Shown here: positions 54,613 through 64,000 of the stretch, in pieces
Layout: each line of letters starts with the position of its first letter
Numbering within the stretch: the first letter of the stretch is position 1
From: Echiichthys vipera
Lineage: Eukaryota > Chordata > Actinopteri > Perciformes > Trachinidae
DNA: 64,000 bases
Direction: 5' to 3'
Assembly (NCBI GenBank): GCA_963691815.1
Contig: OY829651.1
Coordinates: 33,056,504-33,120,503, forward strand
Notes under the pieces: generated by a model
Database searches by the model: none
What the model was told of the DNA's origin: nothing
The model's input: the letters and a program-made list of their open reading frames with translations, nothing else
Position numbers and translations under genes: made by a program

Positions 54613-55352
54613 TAGTCGATTGTTCATTTGCCGTTATGAGAAAATCAGTCTGTTCGGGACGCAAAAATTGTCTAGTTTTGAGCAAAACCAGAACATATGC
54701 GAGAGAGTGGCTTGTGCTTGCCTGCAATGATCACAAATGGGATCGACATTAGGTGCGAACTTTGCTAACCTCACTTTAGACCAATGAAGGCGATGCATTA
54801 TCTTGAACTGGATAACTGTGTGCTGTAAGCAGATTGAAGAGGAATGTATTCTATTTAAAGCCCGTTTCCCAAATCTCCTCAGGAAATTTAAACCCCAAAT
54901 CGCCCTCCCATTGAGTTTTTAAAAATGTTAAGGGTTCCAAATTATATGTATTTATTAAGGAGTATATGTTCCCAATATTCCCTTGGGAACCTGAATTAAG
55001 CTTCAGAATGGAATTCAAGTCAAGTCAAGTCAAGTCAGTTTTATTGTCAAAAATTGCAATATGTATGACATACAAATGCAAAAAATGAAATTACAGTCCT
55101 CTCAGACCCAGTGCAATCGGCATATACATACAACATAATAAAAATAATAAAAATATACAAAGAGTAAAAAATATACAAAGAGTAAAAAAATGTAAAGTGG
55201 CAGTGGATTGTGAAGTGAATAGATAATAATAATAATAAATAGACAGTAACAGTGCAATGACATTTGTTGAATTGAGGTAGAGCGGTATTGTTCATTAAAG
55301 TGAGGTAGTGCAGTGAAGTGCAAATAGCAGTTAGAGTCTGAGTTCAGATGTA

Positions 55353-55385
<33 letters not shown>

Positions 55386-55408
55386 GGGGGGGGGGGGTAG
55401 GGGGGGCA
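55353..55408. repeat. (GT)n followed by a G run
   Basis: About 14 GT units run straight into 16 or more G residues, inside the L2-type element's 3' UTR. The tract is prone to length errors in assembly. Confidence 0.9.
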
Positions 55409-55413
55409 TGATG

Positions 55414-58400
55414 TCAGATGACGGAGGGGAGGGGAGGTGTAAGGGTGGCTGTGGCAGGGGGCAGAGTCAGAGGGGGGAGGGGGGGCAGAGTAGGGAGGGA
55501 GTTGAGTCTCCTGACTGCCTGGTGGCAGAAACTGTCTTTTAGCCTGCTGGTTTTGGCTCGGAGACTCCGCAGTCTCCTCCCCGACGGCAGCAGGCTGAAG
55601 AGGCTGTTGGAGGGGTGGGTGGGGTCACCTGCGATCCTGATGGCTCTGCGGGTGAGGCGGGTGTTGTAAATGTCCGACAGGGGGGGGAGAGAGACACCAA
55701 TAATCCTCTCAGCTGCCCTCACGATGCGCTGCAGAGTCTTGCGGCAGGACACGGTGCAGGCGCCGTACCACACGGTGATGCAGCTGGAGAGGATGCTCTC
55801 GATGGTGCCTCTGTAGAAGGTGTGCATGATGGGGGTCGGGGCTCTTGCTCTCCTGAGCTTGCGGAGGAAGTACAGGCGCTGGTTTGCTCTCTTGGCCAGT
55901 GATGCTGTGTTGTTGCTCCAGGACAGGTCTTCAGAGATGTGCACTCTCAGGAACTTGGTGCTGCTCACCTGCTCCACTGCAGCACCGTCGATGGTGAGTG
56001 GAACATGGTGGGAGTGCCGTCGTCTGAAGTCCACAACAATCTCCTTCGTCTTCTCCACATTCAGGCGGAGATTGTTGTCCTTGCACCACGTGGCCAGGTG
56101 GCTCACCTCGTCCCTGTAGGCGGTCTCCTCATCGTTGCTGATGAGACCGACCACAGTTGTGTCGTCCGCAAACTTGATGAAGAGGTTGGAGCCGGATGAT
56201 GGTGTACAGTCGTGGGTCAGCAGAGTGAAGAGGAGGGGGCTCAGCACACACCCCTGGGGGGCCCCTGTGTTGAGCGTGATGGTGCTGGAGGTGTTGCTTC
56301 CAACTCGAACTGCCTGTGGTCTCCCTGTCAGGAAGTCCAGCAGCCAGTTGCACAGGGAGGTGTTGAGCCCCAGCTGACTGAGCTTGTGGGTGAGCTGCTG
56401 AGGGATGATTGTGTTGAATGCTGAGCTGAAGTCGATGAACAGCATTCTGACGTAGGAGTCTCTGGTCTCTAGGTGGGTGAGGGCTGAGTGGAGGGCGGTG
56501 GAGATGGCATCGTCGGTCGAGCGGTTGGACCGATATGCAAACTGGAAAGGGTCCAGGGTGGGGGGGAGGGCAGACTTGATGTGTTGCATGACTAGCCGCT
56601 CGAAGCACTTCATGATGATGGGAGTGAGTGCAACCAGGCGGTAGTCATTGTGGCAGGTGGGGGACGACTTCTTCGGGACCGGGATGATGGTGGTGGCTTT
56701 GAGGCACGTGGGGACAACAGCCTGGCTCAGTGAGGTGTTGAAGATGTCCGTGAAGACATCTGTGAGCTCCTCAGCACAGTCTCTCAGGACACGACCAGGA
56801 ATGTTGTCGGGACCCGGGGCTTTGCGTGCGTTGGTCCCTCTGAGGGATTTCCTCACGCTGTCCGGGGATAGCGTCAGCACCTGGTCGCCGAGAGGTGGTG
56901 AGGTCTTCTGTGCCGGGGTGCTGTTGTCAGCCTCGAAGCGAGCAAAGAAGTCGTTCAGCTGGTCTGGCAGAGTTGAGGAGTTGTCACAGGTCTGTGGAGA
57001 GGGCTTGTAGTCTGTGATGGTCTGTATCCCCCGCCACAGGTTCCTGGTGTCTCTGCTGTCTCTGAAGTGGTCGGCGATCCTCCTGGAGTATTGTCTCTTG
57101 GCTATCCTGATGCCACGTGACAGGTTGGCCCGGGCTGTCCTCAGGCCCATCTTGTCGCCGGCTTTAAAGGCAACGTTACGAGCCTTCAGGAGCCTGTGGA
57201 CCTCCTCTGTCAACCATGGCTTCTGGTTGGCCCGGATGGAGATGGTTTTAGTCACCGTGACGTCTTCCATGCACTTCCTCATGTAGGACATGACGGTGTC
57301 TGTGTACTCCTGGAGGTCTGTGGTGTTGTCGTAGGTGGCTGCTTGTCTGAACATGCTCCAGTCAGTGGTGGAAAAGCAGTCCTGGAGTGCCTCTGACGAC
57401 CCCTCAGGCCACACCTGAACCTGCTTCTTGACTGGTTTGATGACCTTCACCAGGGGCCTGTGAGCTGGCATTAGCATGACAGTGGAGTGGTCTGAAGCTC
57501 CGAGGTGGGGGAGGGGGAGGGCTTTGTAGGCCCCTCTGTGTGTGGTATAAACATTGTCCAGGATATTGTTTCCCCGTGTCGGAAAAGAGATGTGTCCATG
57601 GAGTTGTGGAAACACGCTTTTGGGGTTGGCGTGGTTGAAATCCCCAGCCAGGATGAGGAAGGCATCTGGGTGGGCTGTCTGCTGCTCACTGATGTGCTGG
57701 TGGAGTTCATTCAGTGCCTCACTCCTGTTGTTGGTGGAGCCAGGTGGGATGTGAATTGCTACCAGCAATATGGCACTGAATTCCCTCGGCAGGTAGAATG
57801 GCCGGCATTTGATGACCATAAGCTCCACCAGCGATGAGCAGTGTTTACAGACCACAGCAGCGTCACGGCACCAGGCATCACTGATGTAAACACAGAGTCC
57901 CCCGCCGCGAGTCTTCCCCCCCTCGACGAGCGCTCTGTCTGCCCGGTAGCATGCTAGCCGGGCTAGCTGGATAGCACAGTCTGGTACGCCGTCATTCAGC
58001 CATGTTTCCACAAACACAAGAACGCAACAGTCACTCACGCTCTTGGAAGTTGTGCGGAGAAGTCTGATGTAATCCAGTTTATTGTCCAGCGAGCGTACGT
58101 TGGCCAGCGTGATGGTAGGGATGGTCGGCCGATGAGGGCTAGCCGCTAGCCTAGCTCGGATACCTCCGCGCTTCCCCCTCTTCTGCCTCCTCATGCACCG
58201 CCTGTGGCGCCTCCGCTGTGGGCTGGATACAGGAGTGGGGGTCGGTGGATGAGCCGGCTCCTGGAGCAGGCCGCAGTCGCGTAGCTCTTCCGCGTCAGCT
58301 GGTTTGAGTTTTGTAGAAATGGTTCTGCTGATGTTGAGCAGAACCTTACGGGAGTAGATGCGTCTCGGGTGTAGCGAGGACGAGGACGACTGGGACGAAC

Positions 58401-58488
58401 ATATGCACGCGTGTGCATAACACAAAAAACACAAAATTGCCGAAACGACGGGAGAGAGAGGAGCCGCTGCGTGTGCACGCGCCGCCAT
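55414..58488 (-). CDS. L2-type LINE endonuclease-reverse transcriptase, 1024 codons
   Basis: The ORF is uninterrupted, starting [20 protein letters not shown] and ending PPLPSVI. A basic N-terminal stretch (about residues 88-110, [18 protein letters not shown]) precedes the APE endonuclease: [65 protein letters not shown] and [12 protein letters not shown] follows with [57 protein letters not shown] and [27 protein letters not shown] has Arg where relatives usually have Gly. The Lys/Arg-rich [17 protein letters not shown] segment closes the core. All catalytic aspartates are present, so retrotransposition competence is possible. Confidence 0.92.
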   Translation of the reverse strand: MAARAHAAAPLSPVVSAILCFLCYAHACICSSQSSSSSLHPRRIYSRKVLLNISRTISTKLKPADAEELRDCGLLQEPAHPPTPTPVSSPQRRRHRRCMRRQKRGKRGGIRARLAASPHRPTIPTITLANVRSLDNKLDYIRLLRTTSKSVSDCCVLVFVETWLNDGVPDCAIQLARLACYRADRALVEGGKTRGGGLCVYISDAWCRDAAVVCKHCSSLVELMVIKCRPFYLPREFSAILLVAIHIPPGSTNNRSEALNELHQHISEQQTAHPDAFLILAGDFNHANPKSVFPQLHGHISFPTRGNNILDNVYTTHRGAYKALPLPHLGASDHSTVMLMPAHRPLVKVIKPVKKQVQVWPEGSSEALQDCFSTTDWSMFRQAATYDNTTDLQEYTDTVMSYMRKCMEDVTVTKTISIRANQKPWLTEEVHRLLKARNVAFKAGDKMGLRTARANLSRGIRIAKRQYSRRIADHFRDSRDTRNLWRGIQTITDYKPSPQTCDNSSTLPDQLNDFFARFEADNSTPAQKTSPPLGDQVLTLSPDSVRKSLRGTNARKAPGPDNIPGRVLRDCAEELTDVFTDIFNTSLSQAVVPTCLKATTIIPVPKKSSPTCHNDYRLVALTPIIMKCFERLVMQHIKSALPPTLDPFQFAYRSNRSTDDAISTALHSALTHLETRDSYVRMLFIDFSSAFNTIIPQQLTHKLSQLGLNTSLCNWLLDFLTGRPQAVRVGSNTSSTITLNTGAPQGCVLSPLLFTLLTHDCTPSSGSNLFIKFADDTTVVGLISNDEETAYRDEVSHLATWCKDNNLRLNVEKTKEIVVDFRRRHSHHVPLTIDGAAVEQVSSTKFLRVHISEDLSWSNNTASLAKRANQRLYFLRKLRRARAPTPIMHTFYRGTIESILSSCITVWYGACTVSCRKTLQRIVRAAERIIGVSLPPLSDIYNTRLTRRAIRIAGDPTHPSNSLFSLLPSGRRLRSLRAKTSRLKDSFCHQAVRRLNSLPTLPPLPPLTLPPATATLTPPLPSVI

Positions 58489-59308
58489 CTTGGATTACTA
58501 GTTGAGGAGGGATATGAAATTACGGAGTTGCAAAAATCTAAAAAGCTGAGAATTTGGGTTGTTAAATTTAAGCTTTAGTTGATCAAAAGCAAAAATCTTA
58601 TCAATAAAAAGATTCTCTATTGTGGCAACTCCTCTATCAGCCCATTCATAAAAAGCACCGTCTATGACTGATGGCATGAACTGGTGTTTTTTTGGTTATA
58701 AGAGCACAAGTAGGTAGATCCCCGAGAAAAACTTCATCTGAACTATGTCAGAATTCTAAAAGAGTGTTTCACATTGGATTCGAGGTGAATTTACAAATAG
58801 AACTCAAAAGAGGACATTTTGAGCGTAGAAGTTAGTGTAGAGAAGCATGAAAACAAGAGGAGTTTTCCATTCGTACCACTCAGGGGTAATGTCCCCAGAT
58901 GTGACGGGTGTTTCCAAAACAGCAGAGACCTAATATTGGCAGAGGTTAGAGAGAGAGAACCTGTGGCGTGTGAATCCTCAAATACAGAGAGCAGGACAAG
59001 AAACAGCCAGTCTGCAAATTTAAAAAAAAATTTGCTTGGGAATTCATCCGTCCCTGGGGGTTTTCCAGCTTGCATGAGCTTATTTGCATTCATTAGTTCC
59101 TGTACAGAAAATGGTTTGTCCAGCTCTGATGCAGTTTCGTCATTAATTGTGGGGACATTTATTTTCATGAAAAAGGAATCAAATAGAACATGACTTATAT
59201 GTTATGACAGTAAATACAGCAGAATAGTAGAAACAAGCACAGCTAAGGTTATAGATTATAATAGTAGCAGGAAGTGTCATGCAGGACCACGGCAGCAGAC
59301 ACCACCAC

Positions 59309-59309
59309 G

Positions 59310-59339
<30 letters not shown>
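59309..59339. repeat. (GAA)n microsatellite
   Basis: About ten GAA units have expanded from the single GGGAAGAAG of the 18407-19180 relative, inside the LINE 3' UTR. Confidence 0.9.
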
Positions 59340-59340
<1 letters not shown>

Positions 59341-59417
59341 GGATTAGTAACATGCATCGATGAGACATGAATGATACAGACAGAGAGGAGAGAAGCTCAG
59401 AGTATCTGGAAAAGTAT

Positions 59418-59873
59418 TGTACTGGACCCAAATGCAGACAAGGACATGGGATAAAAGTAGAAAAAAACGTTTAATATAAACAACAAACAAAACGTTAAAC
59501 ACTACAGGGTAACAGGAATACTAGGGACTAGACGGTCGAGGAAAACAGGAATGAGGAAATGACGGACGATCAGGGAACAGGACGAGGACACAGGAACATG
59601 GGAAACTACGGAGAAACAAAAGACAACAACGATTAATACAATTAACAACGAGGAGCACTAAAACAACAAACGAGTAACGGGAGCCAATCCGGGGGAAACA
59701 GTTTACCAAGGGAAGGATAACAACGGTCCAGCACTGCATGCCTGTCAGCTCAGGGTTTAAGTACTCCTTCAGGCGATTAGTGTAACAGGCTGCAGCTGGG
59801 GGAACACGCCTACCGGAAAGCACAGACAGAGGGAGACAAACTCAAACAAAAGGGAGAGAGGAGGGTACTGACA
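59418..59873 (-). mobile_element. Solo Gypsy LTR inserted in LINE 'J'
   Basis: The block begins TG and ends CA. On the minus strand it reads TGTCAGTACCCTCCTCTC, CTCCCTCTGTCTGTGC, GGTAGGCGTGTTCCCCC, ACACTAATCGCCTG, and CATTTGGGTCCAGTACA at the end. It is homologous to the 23750-24879 LTR without the MITE. It lies in the LINE 3' UTR between AGAGTATCTGGA and the GGCAGACTAAAAC continuation. No internal retrotransposon sequence adjoins it. I do not see a clean target duplication. Confidence 0.75.
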
Positions 59874-61205
59874 GAACCAACTCTTGACAGGCAGACTAAA
59901 ACTATAGCAGCATCATTAAGCTGAACAAATGCGGCTTAAAAATAACAACATTGCTAAGGGCTCGTAAGCCCTAGCTGTAAGCTTTATCAAAAAGCAAAGT
60001 TTTAAGTTTATTCTTAAATATGGGGACAGTGTCTGTCTTCCGAATAACACTTGGGAATTGGTTCCACAGGAGAGGAGCTTGGTAGCTGAAGGCTCTGCCT
60101 CCCATTCTACTTTTGAGACTCTAGGAACGACAAGTAGCCCTGCATTCTCAGAGCGCAGCGATCTAGTCGGGTAATACGGTACTATGAGCTCTTTAAGACA
60201 AGACGGAGCCTGACCAATAAGAGCTTTGTAGGTAAGGAGAAGGATTTTAAATTCTATTCTATTTCTATTTTACAGGTAGCCAGTGCAAAGAGGCTAATAC
60301 AGGAGAAATATGTTCTCTTCCATTCATTCTAGTTAGTACACGAGCTGCAGCATTTTGGACCAACTGGAAACTCTTAACAGACTTATTGGAGCAGCCTGAT
60401 AATAAGGAGTTGCAGTAGTCCAGCCTAGAAGTTACAAATGCATGGACTAGTTTTTCTGCATCTCTCTGAGACACAATGTTCCTAATTTTCGCAATATTAC
60501 GCAGGTGAAAATATGCAGTCCTTGTCGTCAGTTTTATGTGAGAATCGAAGGACTTATCCTGATCAAAAATAACACCCAGATTCCTTACCGTGGTGCTGGA
60601 GGACAACACAACATCATCCAGAGTAACAATATCTTTAGCTATTGGTTTTCGGAGGCCTTCGGGACCAAGTACAATAACTTTTATCTGAGTTTAACATCAG
60701 AAAATTGCAGGTCATCCAGCTTTTCATTTCCTTAATGCACATTTGAAGTTTAGCTAACTGATTGGTTTCTTCTGGTTCGATCGACAAATACAATTATGTA
60801 TCATCAGCATAACAATGAAAATGTATGGAGTGCTTCGTTATAATATTACCAGGGGAAGCATATATAAGGTGCATAGAATCTGTCCAAGGACAGAACCCTG
60901 TGGACGTCCGTGACTAAGTTTACTTTGCATGGAGGATTTGTTTTTAACATGTACAAACTTAGATCTATCTGATAAATATGACTTAAACCAGCTTAATGCG
61001 GTTCCTTTAATGCCAATTAGATGCTCCAGTCTGTAGCAGGACTGATATGTAACATGGTCAATAGTGTCGAAGGCAGCAATAAGATCTAGTAAAACAAGGA
61101 ATAGAGTCTAGGAGACAAGTAGAGAGCTTTGATGCTGAACAGTATACAGTAAAAATCAATGAGGTTTTTTTCCACTTTTTGTGCTAAACACTGGATAATC
61201 AGAAT

Positions 61206-61409
61206 TTTATTTGGTTTAATGTTCATACATCACAGCAATGTCATGGATTATCCGCTTACAGGCAAGCCACTCATGCCATTCGATAACTCTGAGCTGGTCT
61301 ACCATTAACTCCTCTGTACGATTCCCCCTATGTCTCCACACATTTTCCTTGACCGTTCTCCAGGCCCTCTCTATGTGCTGAGTATGTATGAGAAAATTAA
61401 TAATCTGTA
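61206..61409 (-). pseudogene. Merlin/ISXO2-like transposase C-terminal exon
   Basis: After an acceptor (CCATTGAATTACAG on the minus strand) the reading frame gives IINFLIHTQHIERAWRTVKE, NVWRHRGNRTEELMVDQLRV, IEWHEWL and then a short tail to a stop. The HTQ-x-IE-x-x-W-x-x-xK signature with a following W-R-R region is that of the third catalytic block of IS1016/ISXO2/Merlin DDE transposases. A possible donor (GCACAAG then GTAAGC) lies about 50 bases upstream at 61459. No terminal repeats are visible, so this is an isolated fragment or a remnant of a domesticated gene. Confidence 0.5.
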
Positions 61410-61539
61410 ATTCAATGGTAATTTGCATTACTATCTTGATAATAGTGCTTGCTGCTTACCTTGTGCAAATCTGATTGAACAAGACAAATAATTATAATAC
61501 CACAGTTCTTTTGATCTTTTTGGTTTGATATATAAAGTT

Positions 61540-62210
61540 TGTATCTACATCACACACTGCATCCCTGTGTATTTCAAACCCGGTAACACACTCAGACAGA
61601 GACTAGTACATCCCAAGGACAGAACACCACACACCCACAAAAGCCATCTGGTTTATGCTGTCCAATGCAATGAGGAATGCAAAGCTCTCTACATTGGAGA
61701 AAGAAAAAAACAACCACTGCATAAACGCATGGCCCAACACAGGAGAGCTAACTCCTCAGGCCAGGACTCCGCTATCCACTTACACCTCAAGGAGAAAGCC
61801 CACTCCTTTGATGACAACAATGTCCAAATCTTGGACAGAGAAAACAGATGGTTTGAAAGAGGAGTAAAAGAAGCCATCTATGTCAAAGTAGAGAAACCAT
61901 CGCTAAACAGAGGAGGAGGGCTGAGACACCACTTATCTCCAATTTACAATGCTGCCCTTTCATCCCTTCCCAGGAGATTCAACAATCTAACCTCAAAGAA
62001 CAACTGTTCACAAAAGGCCTCCTGTGACTCCAATGACGGTCGTTAAGACTCAATAGAGCACTAACAAATTCGAAACCAACGACTGCCACTCTAACGACGG
62101 CCGTTGGCACTTGGAGCACAAAGGGTTTCAGTGACATCATCGGCCTTGTGAGAGATTAAATACCTGGATCTCACACCAGTTAGTTGGACCAGTCCCAGCC
62201 TGGTCAGACG
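61540..62210 (+). pseudogene. Penelope-like element: RT thumb and GIY-YIG endonuclease
   Basis: The open frame reads IPVYFKPGNTLRQRLVHPKD, SHLVYAVQCNEECKALYIGE, KQPLHKRMAQHRRANSSGQD, then DSAIHLHLKEKAHSFDDNN, WFERGVKEAIYVKVEKPSLN and the GGGLRHHLSPIYNAALSSLP end. The VYAVQC...LYIG pair with R and H downstream is the GIY-YIG signature of Penelope-like elements, whose endonuclease primes reverse transcription. The 5' RT core is missing. The 3' UTR to about 62210 matches the 27795-28030 copy, but the hammerhead-like part is lost at the junction with the next Gypsy. Confidence 0.88.
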
Positions 62211-62215
62211 CTTGG

Positions 62216-62770
62216 CTCGTCAACAACTTTTGAGGCTACAGTTAAACTGCTGACGGACCATTTCTCTGGGAAACAGCATGTCCTGATACGATGGTACGGA
62301 CATAGTTCAGAAAGCGCCACCAACGGCCCGGCGAGTCTATGCAGACTTTTATAGCTGATCTACGTGAGCTGGCATAAGCTTGTGAGTAGGGAGCGCTGCA
62401 TGACCAAATGATTAGAGATCAGCTTATAGAAGGCACACCATGTGACAAGACACGAGAAAAACTGCGTATGGAACCTGATAATTTGACGCTGACTGATGCA
62501 ATCAAAATAGTGTTGCAAGTGGAATGTGCTCTGGAATGCTCTACTCTGCCTACCAGCCCTGCTCACCATACAGCGTTGGCCCAACAGCTGGAGCGCGCGG
62601 AAACGTCACAGTTTTCCCCGTCCACTGATAGTGATGACAGTCTGCCTGTGCAACAAATGAACAGACAGCACCCCACTGTGGTCCCCAGATGCAATTGCGG
62701 CAACTGTGGATCCACTTCTCATGCAACAAGAGCATCACATTGCCCTGCCTGTTTGCAGAAACTGTTCTAA
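62216..62770 (+). pseudogene. Second Gypsy: gag, frameshifted
   Basis: The start is abrupt (TFEATVKLLTDHFSGKQHV), with frame changes before MIRDQLIEGTPCDKTREKL, the TLTDAIKIVLQVECALE helix and a Cys-rich region (CNCGNCGSTSH). This composition is typical of gag in the Gypsy lineages annotated as 'K02A2.6-like' in animals. The 5' LTR and gag N-terminus are absent, and the sequence abuts a Penelope 3' end. Confidence 0.75.
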
Positions 62771-64000
62771 ACTAAACCACTTTGCTAAAGTCTGTCGTTC
62801 AGCTCCAACCAATGTGGCAAAGCAGCACAGGCTTCCCGAGCCCACTTCTGGATATACAGAAATTAGTAATATCCGTTCTACACGAGTTTCATTCAAAACT
62901 TGCATATTGCAGCTGGGGGAGGTGAGCATACCACTCATCCTGGATACAGCGGCTACAGCATCGCTCCTCAATTTGGCCACATACAGGAAATTATTTTCCC
63001 GCATGCCACTGGGACCCCCATCCACAAGCTTGCGGGGATATGCAAATTCTGCCATTGAAATAGTGGGCACCCTGGACCTGCCTGTCCGCTACGCACCTTC
63101 CCTCTTTCCCCTTTCATGTGGCACACCAGGGAACCAACCTCGGCCTTGATCTGTTTATTGCACTGGGCTTCTCTCTGATGGACAATAGTGGAAGGGCTAT
63201 AATGCAGGTCTCCCCAACCATGCACCAGCAGTGGCCAGCGCTGTTCAACGGCCTAGGCTGCATGACAGCATTCACTCATCGACCCCTGGTTGGCCCTTCC
63301 GTGACACCAGTTTTTCAGCCCCTCAGGCGCCTGCCACACGCCTTACGGGAGGGCGTAACTGCAGAGCTCACTTCCCTGCTAGAAGAGGGCATCATTGAGC
63401 CAATAAATACAGCACCTTGGATCTCGAACCTGGTGGTCGCACAGAAAAAGTCAGGGGGTCTCCAGGTCTGTGTGGATCTGCGACGGGTCAACAAAGCTGT
63501 CATTCCAGATAAATACCCCTTACCTACAGCTGAGGAACTCACCTCCCTTTTCCATGGATCTATGGTCTTCTCAAAGTTAGATTTACGCCAGGGCTACCTG
63601 CAAGTTCCCCTTCACCAAGCCAGCCGGGACCTGACAGCATTTGTGACACAGGATGGGGTGTTCAGGTACACGCGCATGCCGTTTGGTCTTAGCTCTCCCC
63701 CCAGCTGCTTCTAAAAGGTCATGTCCACAATTCTCGCTGGGGTCCAGGGGACAGCAGTTTACCTGGACGACATTGTGGTGCATGGGCCAGACCAAGCCAC
63801 CCACGATGCCCGCTTGCAGAGAGTGTTTGTGGCCCTCACCAAACATCACCTGACCTTGAACGGGGAGAAATGTTTCTTTTCAGTACCGACTGTTGACTTT
63901 ATTGGATTCCGCCTCACAGCCAAAGATGTTGCACCTCTCTCTTCCAACGTCGACGCAATGCAGCGCATCCCTGAACCAACCTCCACCACACAGGTTGCGT
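62706..64000 (+). pseudogene. Second Gypsy: zinc knuckle, protease and RT, runs off the window
   Basis: A CCHC knuckle CRNCSKLNHFAKVC comes first. The aspartic protease follows with PLILDTAATASLLNLATY (DTAA, where DTGA/DSGA is usual). After a shift near 63110 the linker reads GLDLFIALGFSLMD, then RT: RLPHALREGVTAELTSLLEE, GIIEPINTAPWISNLVVAQK, VCVDLRRVNKAVIPDKYPLP, FSKLDLRQGYLQVPLHQ and MPFGLSS. A TAA stop lies at 63712-63714, after which TAVYLDDIVVHG and KCFFSVPTVDFIGF read on in frame. The element is inactive by at least two shifts and one stop. Confidence 0.88.

Larger units (their letters stand above)
55015..58500 (-). mobile_element. Full-length L2-type LINE
   Basis: The 3' tail is (CAAGT)n at 55015-55036 (ACTTG repeats on the sense strand). 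A 3' UTR of about 380 bp contains a (GT)n-(G)n tract (55353-55408). The single ORF spans 58488-55414. The 5' end is within a dozen bases of the ATG (CCAAGATGGCGGC context). No target duplication is obvious. It interrupts a decayed L1. Confidence 0.9.
54613..59188 (-). pseudogene. Decayed L1-clade ORF2, split into 58501-59188 and 54613-55014
   Basis: The upstream part (59168-58791) reads INDETASELDKPFSVQELMN, NKLMQAGKPPGTDEFPSKFF and FADWLFLVLLSVFEDS, the region before RT motif A. The downstream part (about 54850-54640) reads QFKIMHRLHWSKVRLAKFAP and NVDPICDHCRQAQATLSHMF, followed by WFCSKLDNF. That is the C-terminal cysteine/histidine motif of L1 ORF2. The L2-type element lies between. Most of the RT core is gone. 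It is a different, older L1 than the one at 2571-8404. Confidence 0.75.
59189..61115 (-). pseudogene. LINE 'J' with reverse transcriptase and 3' UTR
   Basis: From right to left: an RT motif A-like region (LLDLIAAFDTIDHVTYQSC), a GRPQGSVLGQILCTLYMLP segment, and HCYADDT followed at once by a TAA stop (60794-60796). The open segment 60609-60265 reads VRNLGVIFDQDKSFDSHIKL, LDYCNSLLSGCSNKSVKSFQ and LVQNAAARVLTRMNGREHIS. After the ORF end near 59975 comes the 3' UTR that recurs at 18407-19180. The left end is cut at the L1 junction. It belongs to the Jockey/CR1/L2 supergroup by its YADD and LDYCNSLL motifs; the exact clade is not fixed. It is inactive. Confidence 0.75.

Noticed and set aside
1..64000. 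tRNA or rRNA genes and tRNA-derived SINE heads
   Set aside because: I looked for A/B-box and GTTCRANNC patterns on both strands by eye and saw none that I could support.

Overview
The window is vertebrate nuclear DNA, most likely from a teleost fish. It is AT-rich intergenic and intronic sequence with long (CA)n/(TG)n microsatellites, GT-AG introns and a short interstitial TTAGGG-type telomeric tract. It carries a typically teleost mix of transposable elements: Rex3 (RTE clade), Rex1/CR1/L2-type LINEs, an L1-clade LINE, Penelope-like elements, Ty3/Gypsy chromovirus-like elements, and Harbinger- and hAT-type DNA transposons. There are no bacterial-style operons. I found no rRNA, tRNA or CRISPR.

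Host-like gene content is confined to the left 13.4 kb on the + strand. One terminal exon lies at 1210-1420. A paralogous gene follows, with three phase-consistent exons at 2126-2217, 12843-12981 and 13200-13411. Its 10.6-kb intron is filled by a nearly full-length antisense L1 (2571-8404, 14-bp target duplication), a Rex1/CR1-type fragment (about 9975-11277), two copies of an unnamed MITE-like repeat in opposite orientation, and a hAT-type element with an 8-bp target duplication (11935-12771). I do not recognise the encoded protein.

13.4-31.4 kb is TE debris and unrecognised sequence: an LTR-like block, a Rex3 fragment, and a Harbinger-type element split by a dead Gypsy whose 5' LTR holds a MITE. 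Next comes a Penelope-like GIY-YIG fragment, interrupted by a second Harbinger copy and followed by a hammerhead-ribozyme-like core.

31.4-37.2 kb is a third Harbinger-type copy. Inside it sits a 5.15-kb inverted-repeat-ended element (31613-36763, GTAC flanks) whose only recognisable content is a spliced, slightly damaged gene resembling the teleost 'SAMD3-like' family. No transposase is visible in it. This is the most unusual unit in the window.

37.4-48.5 kb is a four-level nest on the minus strand: a LINE 3' UTR copy holds LINE 'A', which holds LINE 'B' of the same family, which holds a nearly intact Rex3. Microsatellites and diverged repeats follow to 53.7 kb. A full-length L2-type LINE with an uninterrupted 1024-codon ORF (55414-58488) lies within a decayed L1. 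After that come a LINE with an LTR inserted in it, a Merlin/ISXO2-like transposase exon, a second Penelope fragment and a second Gypsy that runs off the end of the window.

No regulated pathway is visible. The coding capacity is that of independent mobile elements plus one or two host-like genes. The insertion order can be read from the nesting and target-site duplications. All assignments are by eye from motifs, without database searches.
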